This document shows, piece after piece, positions 1-8,052 of a stretch of DNA of 64,000 nt. Positions within the stretch are counted from its first letter, which is position 1. Each line of letters starts with the position of its first letter. The stretch comes from DAIQRJ01 sp963708795. Lineage in GTDB: Bacteria; Actinomycetota; Actinomycetes; Propionibacteriales; DAIQRJ01. The stretch spans positions 124,001 to 188,000 of the forward strand of contig CAVPUH010000007.1 in the NCBI GenBank assembly GCA_963708795.1, given 5' to 3'. The notes under the pieces were generated by a model, which did no database searches, was not told where the DNA came from, and saw only the letters and a program-made list of their open reading frames with translations. The translations under genes and the position numbers were made by a program.

Positions 1-1
1 G

Positions 2-262
2 AACAAGCGCAAGGCCGCTGCGCTGAGCCGCAGTTACGACCAGCTCGAGGAGCGGATCGCCCGGCTGCGTGCGCAGGAGCAGGTGGACGCGCTCCGACCG
101 GACCTGACCGGCGACGAGATCATGGCTGCACTCGACATCCCGCCGGGCCCCGCCGTCGGGCGGGCCTACCGGTTCCTGCTCGAACAGCGGATCGAGGACG
201 GACCGCTCGGTCGGGAGCGGGCTCTCGAGGTCCTCGCCGCCTGGTGGGCCGAACAAGCCTGA
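2..262 (+). CDS. cca: CCA tRNA nucleotidyltransferase, C-terminal end (5' partial)
   Basis: Only the last 86 codons are inside the window; the reading frame is open to the left edge and stops at 260-262. The C-terminal block with LRPDLTGDEIMAALDIPPGP followed by VGRAYRFLLEQRIEDGPL is the characteristic tail of actinobacterial CCA-adding enzymes (class II poly(A) polymerase-like), which complete or repair the 3' CCA end of tRNAs using CTP and ATP. The catalytic head lies outside the window. Its position ahead of an MFS gene and ino1 fits the usual actinobacterial order. The family call rests on this tail alone. Confidence 0.85.
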   Translation, partial: NKRKAAALSRSYDQLEERIARLRAQEQVDALRPDLTGDEIMAALDIPPGPAVGRAYRFLLEQRIEDGPLGRERALEVLAAWWAEQA

Positions 263-344
263 CGGCCCGGTCTCGAGGGCCGGCCGACGCATGGGCCCGC
301 CTGGCCGATGCTCCGACCGACCCGCGACACCGGGCCGAACAGGG

Positions 345-644
345 TCAGGCCGCGCGGGTCAGGTGGCGCATCGCCGTCGCTGCGCTGCCCGCGGCGAAGA
401 AGGCGAGCGCGCCCATCCCGACCAATCCGATGTGCCGGGCGTCCTCGCCCGGGCCGGCCGCGGCGGCGGGCATGTGCATGCCCGGCATGGCGTCCATGCC
501 GGGGCTGCCCGCGTGCATCGCGTCCATCGGCGTCAGCGTTCCCGCCTGAGCGCCGTCGGCGTGAGCCGCCGTTCCGAGGACAGCGAGCGGGGTGACGGCC
601 AGCACAGCCACGACGAGTCCACGGCGGAGCTGCGCGTGTGCCAT
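345..644 (-). CDS. Small exported Met/His-rich membrane protein
   Basis: The 99-residue product starts with an Arg-containing n-region and a hydrophobic stretch (about residues 8-27) ending in AHA, which looks like a signal peptide. A short Met/His/Asp-rich middle follows (about residues 40-60, with MDAMHAGSPGMDAMPGMHMP), then a probable C-terminal transmembrane helix (about 74-90). An AGGAGG ribosome site lies a few bases ahead of the ATG. Met- and His-rich extracytoplasmic segments are often associated with copper or other soft-metal binding, but no known family is recognised, so metal binding is inference. It is convergent with the cca end and divergent from the DUF4038 gene. Confidence 0.65.
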   Translation of the reverse strand: MAHAQLRRGLVVAVLAVTPLAVLGTAAHADGAQAGTLTPMDAMHAGSPGMDAMPGMHMPAAAAGPGEDARHIGLVGMGALAFFAAGSAATAMRHLTRAA

Positions 645-859
645 GGGTCGGATCCTCCTGCGCGCTGACGGGTGCGGGTCCCCCGTCGTTCGTCGCCGGT
701 CGGGAAGCGGATTGGTGGCTTCGACGATGACCGGAAGGGGTCAGCCACCGGGTCGGTACCGGCTCCTTCGTCGTCTGCCGCCGTGCCGCTGACATCCTGC
801 ATGGACCAGCGACGCGCAGGTGGGTGATCCAGCTGCCCGACGACAGGAGCCGGCAGGAC

Positions 860-2161
860 ATGACATCCACCAGGTGGTCGGTCGACGCCGACTCGTCGAC
901 GCTGCGGCGGGACGGCGAGCCCTGGTTCCTCCTCGGGGACACGGCGTGGGAGCTGCTGCGCCGGCTTTCGCTCGACCAGGCCGAGCACTACCTGCAGACG
1001 CGCTCCGAGCAGGGTTTCAACACTGTTCTGGCCGTGGCGTTCTCGGAGTTCGACGCCCGCTCCGTCCCGAACGTCGCCGGTGACCTGCCCTTCGAGGACG
1101 ACGACGTCGCCAGGCCGAACGAGCCGTACTGGCGCCACGTCGACACCGTCGTCGCCCGGGCGGCCGAGCATCACCTGACGGTCGCCCTGCTGCCGACCTG
1201 GGGCAACCACTGGCACGACCGGGGAACGGCTGCCACCACGTTCTTCCAGGCCGGCAACGCGTTCGAGTACGGCCGCTGGATCGCGACGCGGTATCAGCAC
1301 CACGACATCATCTGGGTGCTCGGCGGCGACCGCCCGATCGACGACGACGACCAGCGCGCGACCGTCGACGCCATGGCGACCGGCATCCGGTCGGTCGTCG
1401 GCGATCGGCAGCTGCTCACCTTCCACCCGCCCGGCCGTGCGTCGTCGTCGGACTTCCTCGCGGACACGGACTGGATCGACTTCGACATGATCCAGTCGGG
1501 CCACGCCGGGCTGACGGTGCCGAATTATCAACTGGTCGAGCAGGACCGCAGCCGAGCCGGGTCGCGTCCCACGCTCGACGCCGAACCCAACTACGAGGAC
1601 CACCCGGTGATGTCCCCGAACTGGGGCCCGGTGCTGGACTGGCGGTTCCACGACGGCGACGTCCGCCGTGCGGCCTATCACGCGGTGTTCGCCGGCGCGT
1701 GCGGCCACGTGTACGGCGCGCATCCGGTCTGGCAGATGTACCAGCCGGGCGTGTACGAGCCGATCAACCACCCGGCCCGCCCGTGGGACGAGGCGTTGCG
1801 GTTGCCAGGCGCCGTCCAGATGAAGCACCTGCGGACGTTCGTCGAGTCGGTGGACATCGCCACCTGGGAGCCCGATCAGCGCGTCGTGCATCACGGCACC
1901 GGTTTCCTCGACCGCCATCAGCGAGCCATGGTGCGTCGCGGCGAGCCGGCGGTGATGGCCTATCTCCCCGCTGGGCGCGCGATCGAGCTCGACCTGCGAC
2001 GTTGGCCGGCCGGGTCGTGGTCGTCGCGGTGGTTCGACCCTCGCAGCGCGGAGTGGAGCGCCGGCGACAGCCACCATCCTGGCGGCCGTTCACGGATGGA
2101 GCATCCGCGGCCCGGGTCCGACGCCGTGCTGTACCTCGAACCGTCCACCACAGGAAGCTGA
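860..2161 (+). CDS. DUF4038-type glycoside hydrolase (GH140-like)
   Basis: The 433-residue protein has the DUF4038 signature: an N-terminal strand with FLLGDTAWELLRRLS, a GFNTVL segment, and the barrel motif WVLGGDRP. A C-terminal domain of the kind found in this family ends the protein (about 340-433). Members are TIM-barrel hydrolases related to apiosidases that act on plant-polysaccharide side chains; the substrate here is not determinable. The ATG at 860 is preferred because AGGAG sits 10 nt upstream; an in-frame GTG at 824 would add 12 residues. The PhyH gene follows after 7 nt, so the two are probably co-transcribed. No signal peptide is obvious, which suggests action on imported oligosaccharides. 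Confidence 0.8.
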   Translation: MTSTRWSVDADSSTLRRDGEPWFLLGDTAWELLRRLSLDQAEHYLQTRSEQGFNTVLAVAFSEFDARSVPNVAGDLPFEDDDVARPNEPYWRHVDTVVARAAEHHLTVALLPTWGNHWHDRGTAATTFFQAGNAFEYGRWIATRYQHHDIIWVLGGDRPIDDDDQRATVDAMATGIRSVVGDRQLLTFHPPGRASSSDFLADTDWIDFDMIQSGHAGLTVPNYQLVEQDRSRAGSRPTLDAEPNYEDHPVMSPNWGPVLDWRFHDGDVRRAAYHAVFAGACGHVYGAHPVWQMYQPGVYEPINHPARPWDEALRLPGAVQMKHLRTFVESVDIATWEPDQRVVHHGTGFLDRHQRAMVRRGEPAVMAYLPAGRAIELDLRRWPAGSWSSRWFDPRSAEWSAGDSHHPGGRSRMEHPRPGSDAVLYLEPSTTGS

Positions 2162-2168
2162 CCTTCAG

Positions 2169-2972
2169 ATGAGCACCGGGACACGCACCGAGGCGAGCGC
2201 CGTCACGCAGGCCGCCGATCTCGACGCCGGCACGATCGAGGGGTACCGGCGGAATGGCTTCGTGCACGTGCGATCGGTCCTCTCACCGGCCGAGGTCGCG
2301 ACGTACCGTGACGCCGCCGCGGCCGCCTACGCGAGCATGGAGTCCCTGACGAGTTCGGACGTGTTCAAGCAGATCGTGCAGGTGTGGCGGCGCGACGACA
2401 CGCTCCGCCGGCTGACGATGAACCCGCGGATCGCTGCGATCGCCACCCGCCTGGCCGGTGTCGACCTGCGCCTGTGGCACGACCACCTCCTGATCAAGAA
2501 GCCCCACAACGGCGCGCCGACCGAATTCCACCAGGACGCGCCGTACTGGCCGCTGTCGAACGTCCGGCATTGCCTCTCGGCCTGGATCGCGCTCGTCGAC
2601 GTCCCCGTCGAGCGCGGGTGCATGACGTTCCTCCCGGGGACACACGAACGGCACGACATACGCCCGGTCGACCTCGAAGACGCCACTGACATGTTCACGG
2701 CGGCTCCGGACCTGGCGTACGAGCCGCGCGTCACGGTGCCGCTACGTGCCGGCGACTGCACGTTCCACAACGGCTATCTGGCGCACTCGGCCAATCCGAA
2801 CGCCACCGACGAGTTCAGGTACGCCCATGTCGTGATCTACACCGACGCGCTGAGCACGTACGACGGGAAGCCGCACGTCGTCACCGACCCGCTCGGCCTG
2901 TCCGTCGGTCAGCAGCTGCCGGACGACGTGTTCCCGCCGCTCCCGGGTCAAGTCTGGGCGGAACTCAACTAG
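2169..2972 (+). CDS. Phytanoyl-CoA dioxygenase (PhyH) family protein, copy 1
   Basis: The 267-residue protein carries the Fe(II)/2-oxoglutarate facial triad: His121 and Asp123 in FHQDAPYW and His206 in YLAHSANP, with Arg217 positioned to bind 2-oxoglutarate. PhyH proteins hydroxylate aliphatic carbons in lipids, natural-product intermediates or small metabolites; the substrate cannot be read from sequence. It lies 7 nt behind the DUF4038 glycosidase, so a role in modifying sugar-derived compounds is plausible but unproven. Its 3' end overlaps the convergent methyltransferase by 8 nt. It is one of three PhyH-family genes within 17 kb, all quite divergent from each other. Confidence 0.85.
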   Translation: MSTGTRTEASAVTQAADLDAGTIEGYRRNGFVHVRSVLSPAEVATYRDAAAAAYASMESLTSSDVFKQIVQVWRRDDTLRRLTMNPRIAAIATRLAGVDLRLWHDHLLIKKPHNGAPTEFHQDAPYWPLSNVRHCLSAWIALVDVPVERGCMTFLPGTHERHDIRPVDLEDATDMFTAAPDLAYEPRVTVPLRAGDCTFHNGYLAHSANPNATDEFRYAHVVIYTDALSTYDGKPHVVTDPLGLSVGQQLPDDVFPPLPGQVWAELN

Positions 2973-3573
2973 TCGGCTTGACCGCCCGAAGGCAAAACTC
3001 GTTGTAGATGAATGCACGTCCGGCAATGCGGGGGAGTGGAAAGCTGAACGGCCTCTCAGGCATGAGACCGACACTGCGGGCCAGCCTGACGAGGTCGGCG
3101 CCATCAGTGAATCGCACGTGGGTCGGGTCGCTCGCGTAGCCTCGCTCCTGTGGGCAGATGAAGAACACTCGCCCTCCCGGCACCAGGTAGGGTAAATAGT
3201 CCTGGAGCAGCGAGCGTCCACGGTCGGCATCCATGTGTTCGATCACGTGAGCGACCAACAGTCCATCGAACAATCCTAATGTTGCCGCACGTTCAAGAAA
3301 TTCATCGACGGTAAAGGCGCTGTGGCCAAGCTCTCGGGCCACCCTTATCGACATCGCGTTGTGATCGACTCCGACCGACCCAGAACCGAGGGTCTCGAGG
3401 TTTCGGCCGATCCCGCAGCCGATGTCCAACGTTCGGCCGAGCTTCTGTCTCCGAAGGTTCCATTGGTACGGCGCCTGGACATGAAGCAGCTTCTTCCATC
3501 GTACTTCCTGCTTCTCGATGAGCCGTGCGGCATAGTCGTCTCCGGCCGTCGCCTCGTCGTTTGGTTGGATCAT
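2965..3573 (-). CDS. Class I SAM-dependent methyltransferase, probably transferred
   Basis: The 202-residue protein has a Rossmann SAM-binding motif I (TLDIGCGIGRNLE), the acidic end of strand 2 in GSVGVDHN, and a later VAHVIEHMDADR segment typical of methyltransferases in polysaccharide or glycolipid clusters. The ATG at 3571-3573 is chosen because an AAAGGGG ribosome site lies about 4-5 nt upstream; an in-frame TTG at 3600 has no good site. Base composition is visibly less GC-rich and codon use less biased than in neighbours. Directly upstream on the same strand is the wreck of a GT2 glycosyltransferase, so this is probably the surviving piece of a cell-surface glycan cluster. Confidence 0.8.
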   Translation of the reverse strand: MIQPNDEATAGDDYAARLIEKQEVRWKKLLHVQAPYQWNLRRQKLGRTLDIGCGIGRNLETLGSGSVGVDHNAMSIRVARELGHSAFTVDEFLERAATLGLFDGLLVAHVIEHMDADRGRSLLQDYLPYLVPGGRVFFICPQERGYASDPTHVRFTDGADLVRLARSVGLMPERPFSFPLPRIAGRAFIYNEFCLRAVKPTS

Positions 3574-3619
3574 ATCGCCCCTTTCGAGATCACGTGACAA
3601 CCTTGGCGCGCCGTCGTCA

Positions 3620-4390
3620 AGCTAATCTAGCCTGGTCTGCGCCGGGTTGGTCGGCCGGCAATCAGCCATGTCAGCGATCGTGTCGCTCATCTCAATGTCG
3701 GCCGGTGTGAGTTTGCGCCGGCGCGCTGACCGCGGCAACGGTGGTACCTGCTTTCGATTTCGCTCACACGGTTGAACATGACCTGATTGGACCGAGCCGG
3801 ACCGCCCAAGTTCGTCACGCCTGTTGGACCCACGACGACCACCACACTACCGTCCTCGAACCGGCCCAGGGTCGCGCACTGGTGCGGTGCTGCCCGCAGT
3901 GGGCGACGGGATGAGCAAGACCAGCAAGGTCGACCCGAGTGCGTAGTCAATACGGTGAGCGGCCGGTTGCGCTCGAATAGCTAGAGCTTCAACACCATCG
4001 GCGAAAACTCACAATGGTGTTATGCAACGGCAGTCGGTGCGTAGACAATGGACCGCCCCGGTTGCCAACTGCGTAAACTGAACTCCACATCCTCGTGATA
4101 CGCGGAATTGCCCGGGATCGAACGCGCCCAGCGCTCACCAAGACGTCGACATCACGAAACAGGTGCCGCTTACGCTGGCTAAGGGCACGCTTGATGCGTA
4201 GAGGTCGGCGTTTTGGCCGTGTCCACCCGCTCAGGCGACGCCCAGCGGATGAACGGGGTTGCCCGCACTGTTCACGGTGGCGGGGTCGGTGGCCGGGCGG
4301 ACACTCGCCGGGTGGCACCCACGCCCTGCTGGTCGAGCGCGGAGCCAGTTCAGCCAACGCGGTCCCGCCAACCAAAGCGGAGACACGCTC
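3620..4390 (-). pseudogene. Decayed family 2 glycosyltransferase (N-terminus missing)
   Basis: No intact frame exists, but reading the minus strand across frames recovers a GT2 C-terminal half. From about 4280 downward one reads DPATVNSAGNPVHPLG, then AGGHG, VSGTCFVMS, ALGAFDPG, and after a frame change NSAYHEDVEFSLRSWQPGRS followed by IVYAPTAVA. Then come HHCEFSP and LFERNRPLTVL. These match the order of blocks seen in rhamnosyl/galactofuranosyl-type GT2 enzymes: SaGN, sGa, lGgFDe, the EDvDl.lR acceptor motif, YvPdA, HH and erNRl. There are at least three in-frame stops and at least two frame changes, and the nucleotide-binding N-terminus is gone. The lower boundary is uncertain: weak C-terminal-like sequence (RRRKLTPADIE) reaches about 3620. 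Confidence 0.75.
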
Positions 4391-5706
4391 TAGTGCGGAG
4401 GGTCCGGACCGAGAGCCGCTCGCAGCGTCCAGTTCGCGCCCGACGACGTCGGCTGCCGGTCGAGTCGCCGGTACACCAGCGCGGTCATCAGGTAGCCGGC
4501 CGCGCAGGTGAACAGCACCGCGTAGGACTTGCCGGTGTCGGGGAGCACCAGGGCAGCCGTGGCGGCCGCAGCGACGAACACGACGTTGAACAACACGTCG
4601 TAGAGCGAGAACACCCGGCCGCGGAACGCGTCGCCGACCTGGGTCTGCACGATCGTGTCGGTGCAGATCTTGACGCCCTGAGAGGCGATCCCGAGGCCGA
4701 CCGCTGCGACCACCAGCGCAGGCTCGGTGTACAGGCCCGCCGGTGCGACCTCCACCACGCCGGCGCCGGCGAGGAGCAGCACCTGCCAGGTCTGGGGCCG
4801 CATCCGGCGCGTCGCGATGGGCGTGACGAGTGCCGCGATGCCGTAGCCGACGCCCGAGGCGCCGACGACCAATCCGAGGCCGGCCAGGCTGCCGCCGTGG
4901 TCGCCGTCACCGAAGTAGTTCCGGTAGAGGAGAACGGTCGCGACGGTGGTGATGCCGTAGAAGAAGCGGCTCGCCCCGATCACTCCCAGGGCGAGGCCCG
5001 CCGGCCGCGGGATGTGCCGTAGCCCGGCGACCAGGCCACGGGTGACCACGCGGACGCCGGCGATGATCGTGTGCGCGGCGCGTTCGTGGTCGTCCGGACC
5101 GAGGAACGGCAGCCGGGTGGCGGCCAGTGCGGCCAGCAGGTAGCAGATCGCACCGGCGCCCACGACGACGACGTCGCCCGTGAGCGCGAGGATGCCCCCA
5201 CCCAACCCGGCGCCCGCGATGTAGGCCAGCGTGCCGCAGGTCGGTGACACCGCATTCGCCATCACCAGTTCGTCGTCGGGTACGACCCGTGGCAGCGATG
5301 CCGAGAGACCGGCCAGGAGGAAGCGATTGACCGACAGGCAGGCCAGCACCAGCAGGAAGAACGCGACTCCGGCGGCGCCGTCGACGGCATCGGCCGCGAC
5401 GAACACGGCGACGACGACGAGGAGGCCCACGCGCACCAGGTTGCTGACGATCAGGGTCGAACGGCGGGCCCACCGGTCGAGGAAGACGCCGACGAACGGG
5501 CCGAGCACGGAGAACGGCAACAGGAGCGCGGCGAAGCCGAGCGCGATGGCGGTGGCATCCGGCGCCCGCTCGGGCGAGAAGAGGACGAACGAGGCGAGGG
5601 CGACCTGGAACACGCCGTCCGCACCCTGGGACACGAGCCGGACTGCGAACAGTCTGCGGAAGCCGCGCAGGCGCAGCAGCGTCCGCAGGTCGGCGACGAA
5701 CGTCAC
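4390..5706 (-). CDS. MFS transporter
   Basis: The 438-residue protein is a run of about 12 hydrophobic helices with the MFS loop 2-3 signature LGPFVGVFLDRWARRSTL (about residues 68-85). This is the arrangement of the DHA-type efflux branch, so drug or metabolite export is likely; the substrate is unknown. The GTG start at 5704-5706 has a GAGGAG ribosome site 6 nt upstream. In related actinobacteria an MFS gene is often found between cca and ino1, so this may be the core-genome copy with the fucosidase/galactosidase pair inserted beside it. The decayed glycosyltransferase begins right at its stop codon. Confidence 0.85.
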   Translation of the reverse strand: MTFVADLRTLLRLRGFRRLFAVRLVSQGADGVFQVALASFVLFSPERAPDATAIALGFAALLLPFSVLGPFVGVFLDRWARRSTLIVSNLVRVGLLVVVAVFVAADAVDGAAGVAFFLLVLACLSVNRFLLAGLSASLPRVVPDDELVMANAVSPTCGTLAYIAGAGLGGGILALTGDVVVVGAGAICYLLAALAATRLPFLGPDDHERAAHTIIAGVRVVTRGLVAGLRHIPRPAGLALGVIGASRFFYGITTVATVLLYRNYFGDGDHGGSLAGLGLVVGASGVGYGIAALVTPIATRRMRPQTWQVLLLAGAGVVEVAPAGLYTEPALVVAAVGLGIASQGVKICTDTIVQTQVGDAFRGRVFSLYDVLFNVVFVAAAATAALVLPDTGKSYAVLFTCAAGYLMTALVYRRLDRQPTSSGANWTLRAALGPDPPH

Positions 5707-5758
5707 GCGGATCTCCTCGGTCTGGTCGCCGGAAGCTTACGGCGGTGTGCGCGGTCGG

Positions 5759-8023
5759 TCAGGCGTCGTGGTCGGGCCAGACGAACGGTTCGATCGGTCG
5801 GACGGTCACGGTGGTCTCGGCCAGCCCGGGACCGGAGATCCGCAACCGGCGTGGCCGGTCCACCGTCACCGCAACGGCGGTGACGCGGCCGTCGGCCCAC
5901 TGCAGGTCGACGACGTCGCCGCCGCGGGTGACGACCCCGCGGACGTGACCGGAGGCCCAGGCCGGTGGCAGCGCGGGCAACAGGTCGATGGTGCCGTCGC
6001 CGTCCCGGCCGGCCCAGTCCGCATGCGACTGGACGAGCATCTCGACGGCCGCGGCGGTGGCGCCGAAGTTGGCGTCGATCTGGAACGGCGGATGGTTGCC
6101 CCACAGGTTCGGGAGCAGGTTGTCGCCCACGAGCCGGGCGAACGAGTCGTAGGCGGCCGCGCCGTCACCGAGCCGCGCCCGCAGAGCAGCACGCCACGCC
6201 TGACACCAGCCCGGGCCGTCGTTGCCGCGGGCATCCAGCGTGCGGGCGGCCGCCCGGCGGAGGTCCTCCCGGCCGGGATCGGCGTCGACTGCATCACCGG
6301 GGAACAGCGCGAACAGCTGGGACACGTGCCGGTGGTGGCTGTGCGGATCGTCCAGATCGTCCTTCCACTCCTGGAGTTGGCCCCACGATCCGATCCGCAG
6401 GCCCGGGTCCAGCGCCTCGATCGCGTCGGCGACCCCGGCCCGCACCGGATCGTCCGCCTCGAGCAGCTCGAGCGCGTCCACGAACAGTGCGTGGACCAGC
6501 TGGCTCGCCATCGCCGCACCGATCGTGAAGTCGCCGTGCTCGGGCGAGTAGCTCGGGCTGAGGACCAGGCGCCCGTCGCGGGGGTCGGGCACGAGCAGGT
6601 CGAGCCAGAAGGCCGCGGCGCCCGCGACGACCGGGCGAGCCACCTCGGTCAGGAGCGAGCGAGAGCCGGTGGCCCGGACACCCTCGGCGACGTCGTGGGC
6701 GAGCCACGCGTTCGCTTCCGGGAACCAGAACGACGTGGCCCACTCGATCACCCCCGCGTAGCCGAACGGCGTCGTAGCCAGGAGGACCGACCAGCCGCGC
6801 GTGCCCAGCTGGCCGGCCAGGTGCCGGCCCGTCTGTGCAGCGAGGAAGGCGACGAACGCGTAGTACGGCTCGGCGGTCTCGGCCAGGCCAGTTCGCAGGG
6901 CAGGCCAGTAGTTCATCTGCTCGTTGATGTTGACGTGGAAGTCACACGACCACGGCGGCGCGGTGCTGGCGTTCCAGAGACCCTGGAGATGCGCGGGGAG
7001 AGCACCCGGGCGCGACGAGGCGATGAGCAGGTAGCGACCGTAGGCGACGACGAGCTGATCGAGGTGCCGACGGGCGGGGTCGTCCGGCTCCAGTCGCGGG
7101 TAGGCGTCCACCAGGGCGCCCGTTGAGCGTTCGGCGGGGGGCTCGGCGGTGTCCAGGTCGAACGCGAACCGGTCGAACAGCCCGGCGTGATCTGCGACGT
7201 GCCGCCGGCGGAGCTCGGCCCAGCCGACCGCCAGCGCGCTGTCGGCTCGTGCGGCGACGTCGGGCAAGGGTCCCCGGAACGTCGGGAAGGTGAGGGCGAA
7301 GTCGGTGTCGAGCGCGATCACGACGACGACGTCGCCGGCGCCTCGCACCCGCAGGTGTTCGCCCTCGACGGAGATCTCGCCGTCGGTGCGCAGCCGCAGC
7401 GCCAGTCGGTAGCGCATGCCGTTGTCGTGAAGTGATCCGTCGATCGTGAGACCGGCGTCGCTCGTCTGCACGGCACGGGTCCGATTGGCCGGAGTGGTGA
7501 CCCCGACAACCAGGTCGATGCCGTCGGCCCCGTCGGCGGTGAACCGCACGGCGATCACCCGATCCGGGTTCGAGGCGAAGCACTCCCGCCCGTAGCCGGT
7601 GCGTCGCCGGCGGTAGGTCACGGCTGCGACGGCTGTGTCGAGGTCGAGCCAGCGCCGGTAGTCCGTCGTCTCCGGCCGGTCGTGGTCGACGTCGATCGCC
7701 ACGTCCGCGAAGACCTGCGCGGCGCCGTAACCCGTGGGCGGCGCACCCAGGGCGGCCGCGACGTCCGTCGGCGGCAGGGCGCCACCTGCCGCGAGCCGGG
7801 TGCGGATGTCGGCCAGCGCGGGCAGTGGCGAGGACTCCCACAGGCCGTGGCGATAGGGCTCCGCACCCCCAGGGCCGCCGGTCCACAACGTCTTCTCCGA
7901 CAGCACGAGCCGCTCGGTGTCGAGGCCGCCGAAGACGCCTGCTCCCTCGAAGCCGTTGCCGATCGGGAGCGACTCGCGTTCCCAGTCCTGAGCGGGTGCG
8001 TCGTAGTGCAGCGCGAGGGTCAC
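5759..8023 (-). CDS. Glycoside hydrolase family 95 protein (alpha-L-fucosidase-like)
   Basis: The 754-residue protein starts with the GH95 N-terminal domain (APAQDWERESLPIGNGFEGA, then LSEKTLWTGGP) and continues into an (alpha/alpha)6 barrel. The three known catalytic blocks are present: NINEQMNYW with the conserved Asn residues, SPSYSPEHG with the general-acid Glu, and PFQIDANFG with the Asp. GH95 enzymes are inverting hydrolases of alpha-1,2-linked L-fucose, and some act on L-galactose or other sugars. No signal peptide is seen. The GTG at 8021-8023 begins the conserved domain and leaves 29 nt to the divergent GH36-type gene; longer in-frame extensions would run into that gene. Confidence 0.88.
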   Translation of the reverse strand: MTLALHYDAPAQDWERESLPIGNGFEGAGVFGGLDTERLVLSEKTLWTGGPGGAEPYRHGLWESSPLPALADIRTRLAAGGALPPTDVAAALGAPPTGYGAAQVFADVAIDVDHDRPETTDYRRWLDLDTAVAAVTYRRRRTGYGRECFASNPDRVIAVRFTADGADGIDLVVGVTTPANRTRAVQTSDAGLTIDGSLHDNGMRYRLALRLRTDGEISVEGEHLRVRGAGDVVVVIALDTDFALTFPTFRGPLPDVAARADSALAVGWAELRRRHVADHAGLFDRFAFDLDTAEPPAERSTGALVDAYPRLEPDDPARRHLDQLVVAYGRYLLIASSRPGALPAHLQGLWNASTAPPWSCDFHVNINEQMNYWPALRTGLAETAEPYYAFVAFLAAQTGRHLAGQLGTRGWSVLLATTPFGYAGVIEWATSFWFPEANAWLAHDVAEGVRATGSRSLLTEVARPVVAGAAAFWLDLLVPDPRDGRLVLSPSYSPEHGDFTIGAAMASQLVHALFVDALELLEADDPVRAGVADAIEALDPGLRIGSWGQLQEWKDDLDDPHSHHRHVSQLFALFPGDAVDADPGREDLRRAAARTLDARGNDGPGWCQAWRAALRARLGDGAAAYDSFARLVGDNLLPNLWGNHPPFQIDANFGATAAAVEMLVQSHADWAGRDGDGTIDLLPALPPAWASGHVRGVVTRGGDVVDLQWADGRVTAVAVTVDRPRRLRISGPGLAETTVTVRPIEPFVWPDHDA

Positions 8024-8038
8024 CAGCGCACGATCCCA

Positions 8039-8044
8039 TAGGGT
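8039..8044 (+). promoter_or_regulatory. -10-like TAGGGT of the GH36-type gene, leaderless
   Basis: TAGGGT lies 8 nt before the GTG at 8053. The overlapping complement reads TATGGG/TGGGAT ahead of the GH95 start at 8023, so both divergent genes seem to be read from a 29-bp gap with no room for leaders. No -35 element is evident. Confidence 0.4.
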
Positions 8045-8052
8045 TTGCGCTC

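Noticed and set aside
533..2077. Long open frame on the minus strand opposite the DUF4038 gene
   Set aside because: It is a shadow of the GC-rich codon bias; the plus strand encodes a recognisable DUF4038 protein and the minus translation is Arg/Val-rich without any family features. The same holds for long antisense frames at 5231-7126, 13056-14069, 20512-22377 and 48199-50892.
3574..3600. Upstream TTG start (3600) for the methyltransferase
   Set aside because: The ATG at 3573 has a GAAAGGGG ribosome site at the right place, while the TTG has none.
3989..4375. 128-codon minus-strand frame as a real gene
   Set aside because: Its translation matches nothing, whereas the neighbouring frames contain ordered GT2 motifs; it is part of the decayed glycosyltransferase.
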